Below the pieces are notes generated by a model, which did no database searches, was not told the DNA's origin, and saw only the letters and a list, made by a program, of their open reading frames with translations. A stretch of 22,398 nucleotides of DNA from JBOHCT01 sp050699055 (GTDB taxonomy: Bacteria > Actinomycetota > Actinomycetes > Streptosporangiales > JBOHCT01). The stretch lies in NCBI GenBank assembly GCA_050699055.1, contig JBOHCT010000044.1, forward strand, positions 1-22,398. Direction: 5' to 3'. Shown in pieces: positions 21,814 through 22,398 of this stretch. The first letter of the stretch is position 1; every line of letters starts with the position of its first letter. The position numbers and the translations under genes are program-made.

Positions 21814-22398
21814 ATGCCGACGGGGGTGGCCATGCGCGACGTGCGCGAGCAGCTGTTCGACGCCGCCGAGCGCGTCCTGCTGGGCGACGGACCGAGCGCG
21901 CTGACCAGCCGCGCGGTCACCATCGAGGCGGGCTGCGCCAAGGGCGTCCTGCATCGGCACTTCGCTGACTTCGACGCCTTCCTCGCCGATTTCGTGCTCG
22001 ACCGCGTCGACCGGATGGACATGCAGGCCGCCGCCCTGCGCGATGCCGCCGGGACCGCCACCGTCGCCGGCAACATCGCCGACGCGCTGACCGCCCTGTT
22101 CAGCTCGGTGGCCGTGGCGATCGTCCCTCTCGTTACCTTCCGGGACGAGCTGCGCGCCCGGCTGCGCCGGTCCTGGCCGGTCGGCGTCCCGGTCCTGACG
22201 GAAGCCGCGACCGTGATCGCCTCCTACCTGGCCGCCGAGCGCGAACTGGGCCGCATCGCGGCCGACGCCGACGTCGACACGCTCGCGCCCACCCTGATCG
22301 GGGCCGCGCACCTGCTGTTCGCCGATCGGGAAGGCGGCCCGCCTGAGGCCGAAGCCGTCCGCAAGGTCGTGACCACCGTCATCGCCGGCGTGGTGTAA
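21814..22398 (+). CDS. TetR/AcrR family transcriptional regulator
   Basis: A 194-aa one-component repressor that should bind the palindromic array just upstream. The N-terminal DNA-binding domain is RDVREQLFDAAERVLLGDGPSALTSRAVTIEAGCAKGVLHRHFADFDAFLADFV, with helix-turn-helix T-x-RAVTIEAGCAKGVLHRHF at about residues 30-48. The C-terminal ligand domain is Ala/Val/Leu-rich and ends VRKVVTTVIAGVV. The ATG at 21814 is chosen because AAGGAGG (21798-21804) is 9 nt upstream; ATG 21805 directly abuts that site and ATG 21832 would leave too long a spacing. The frame is open back to 21715, but those codons cross the operator. The gene is divergent from the truncated methyltransferase. The ligand is unknown. 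The stop codon is the last three bases of the window, so any downstream partner is not visible. Confidence 0.92.
   Translation: MPTGVAMRDVREQLFDAAERVLLGDGPSALTSRAVTIEAGCAKGVLHRHFADFDAFLADFVLDRVDRMDMQAAALRDAAGTATVAGNIADALTALFSSVAVAIVPLVTFRDELRARLRRSWPVGVPVLTEAATVIASYLAAERELGRIAADADVDTLAPTLIGAAHLLFADREGGPPEAEAVRKVVTTVIAGVV

Noticed and set aside
20987..22398. TetR-methyltransferase pair as a new defence or toxin-antitoxin system
   Set aside because: The layout is that of a simple TetR-regulated gene. The methyltransferase looks damaged, and no nuclease, toxin or mobile-element signature is nearby.

Overview
The window is about 70% G+C chromosomal DNA from a filamentous-type actinobacterium. 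Evidence: ATGA/GTGA start-stop overlaps, many GTG starts, TANNNT -10 boxes, a CIRCE-controlled groES-groEL1 pair, and the gene order alr / tsaE-tsaB-rimI-tsaD / groES-groEL1 / SigD(ShbA)-RsdA / DUF5319 / guaB-guaB3-guaA, which in outline is that of the Streptomyces and Mycobacterium housekeeping chromosome. A Streptosporangiales/Thermomonosporaceae-like host is my guess; the sequence does not prove it. No rRNA, tRNA, CRISPR array, insertion sequence or prophage was seen.

Layout. (1) 1-6836, all plus strand: the 3' part of nnrE/nnrD (NAD(P)HX repair; 5' end outside the window), alr (D-alanine), an alpha/beta hydrolase, a family-4 uracil-DNA glycosylase, then tsaE, tsaB, rimI and tsaD (t6A tRNA modification plus ribosomal protein acetylation). 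Most neighbours overlap by 4 nt. Between tsaB and rimI a 41-bp tandem duplication makes two 14-codon mini-ORFs, each joined to the next frame by ATGA. (2) 6866-10312, minus strand: an FAH-family hydrolase, a 372-aa coiled-coil protein of unknown role, and a SAM methyltransferase with a THUMP-like C-terminus. (3) 10349-12577: groES-groEL1 with a consensus-like promoter, a CIRCE (HrcA) operator, a strong intercistronic hairpin and a hairpin after groEL1. (4) 12776-16607: a secreted M15 peptidase on the minus strand, divergent from a SigD/ShbA-type sigma factor and its RsdA-like membrane anti-sigma factor, then a convergent DUF5319 gene. (5) 16735-21024: guaB, guaB3 and guaA, the IMP-to-GMP branch. 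(6) 20987-22398: a class I methyltransferase that seems to have lost a central segment, divergent from a TetR regulator across a compact array of GTGGGC/GCCCAC half-sites.

How it fits together. The window is mostly conserved housekeeping: cell-wall precursor (Alr), tRNA t6A (TsaB/D/E), chaperonin, GMP synthesis and a sigma/anti-sigma switch. The unusual parts are the mini-ORF chain before rimI, a repeated geometry of TANNNT-N6-start codon at several genes (likely leaderless transcripts), an M15 peptidase where relatives carry whiB-type/bldM genes, the low-complexity repeats in the anti-sigma factor, and the TetR/truncated-methyltransferase pair. I see no clearly new defence or biosynthetic system.
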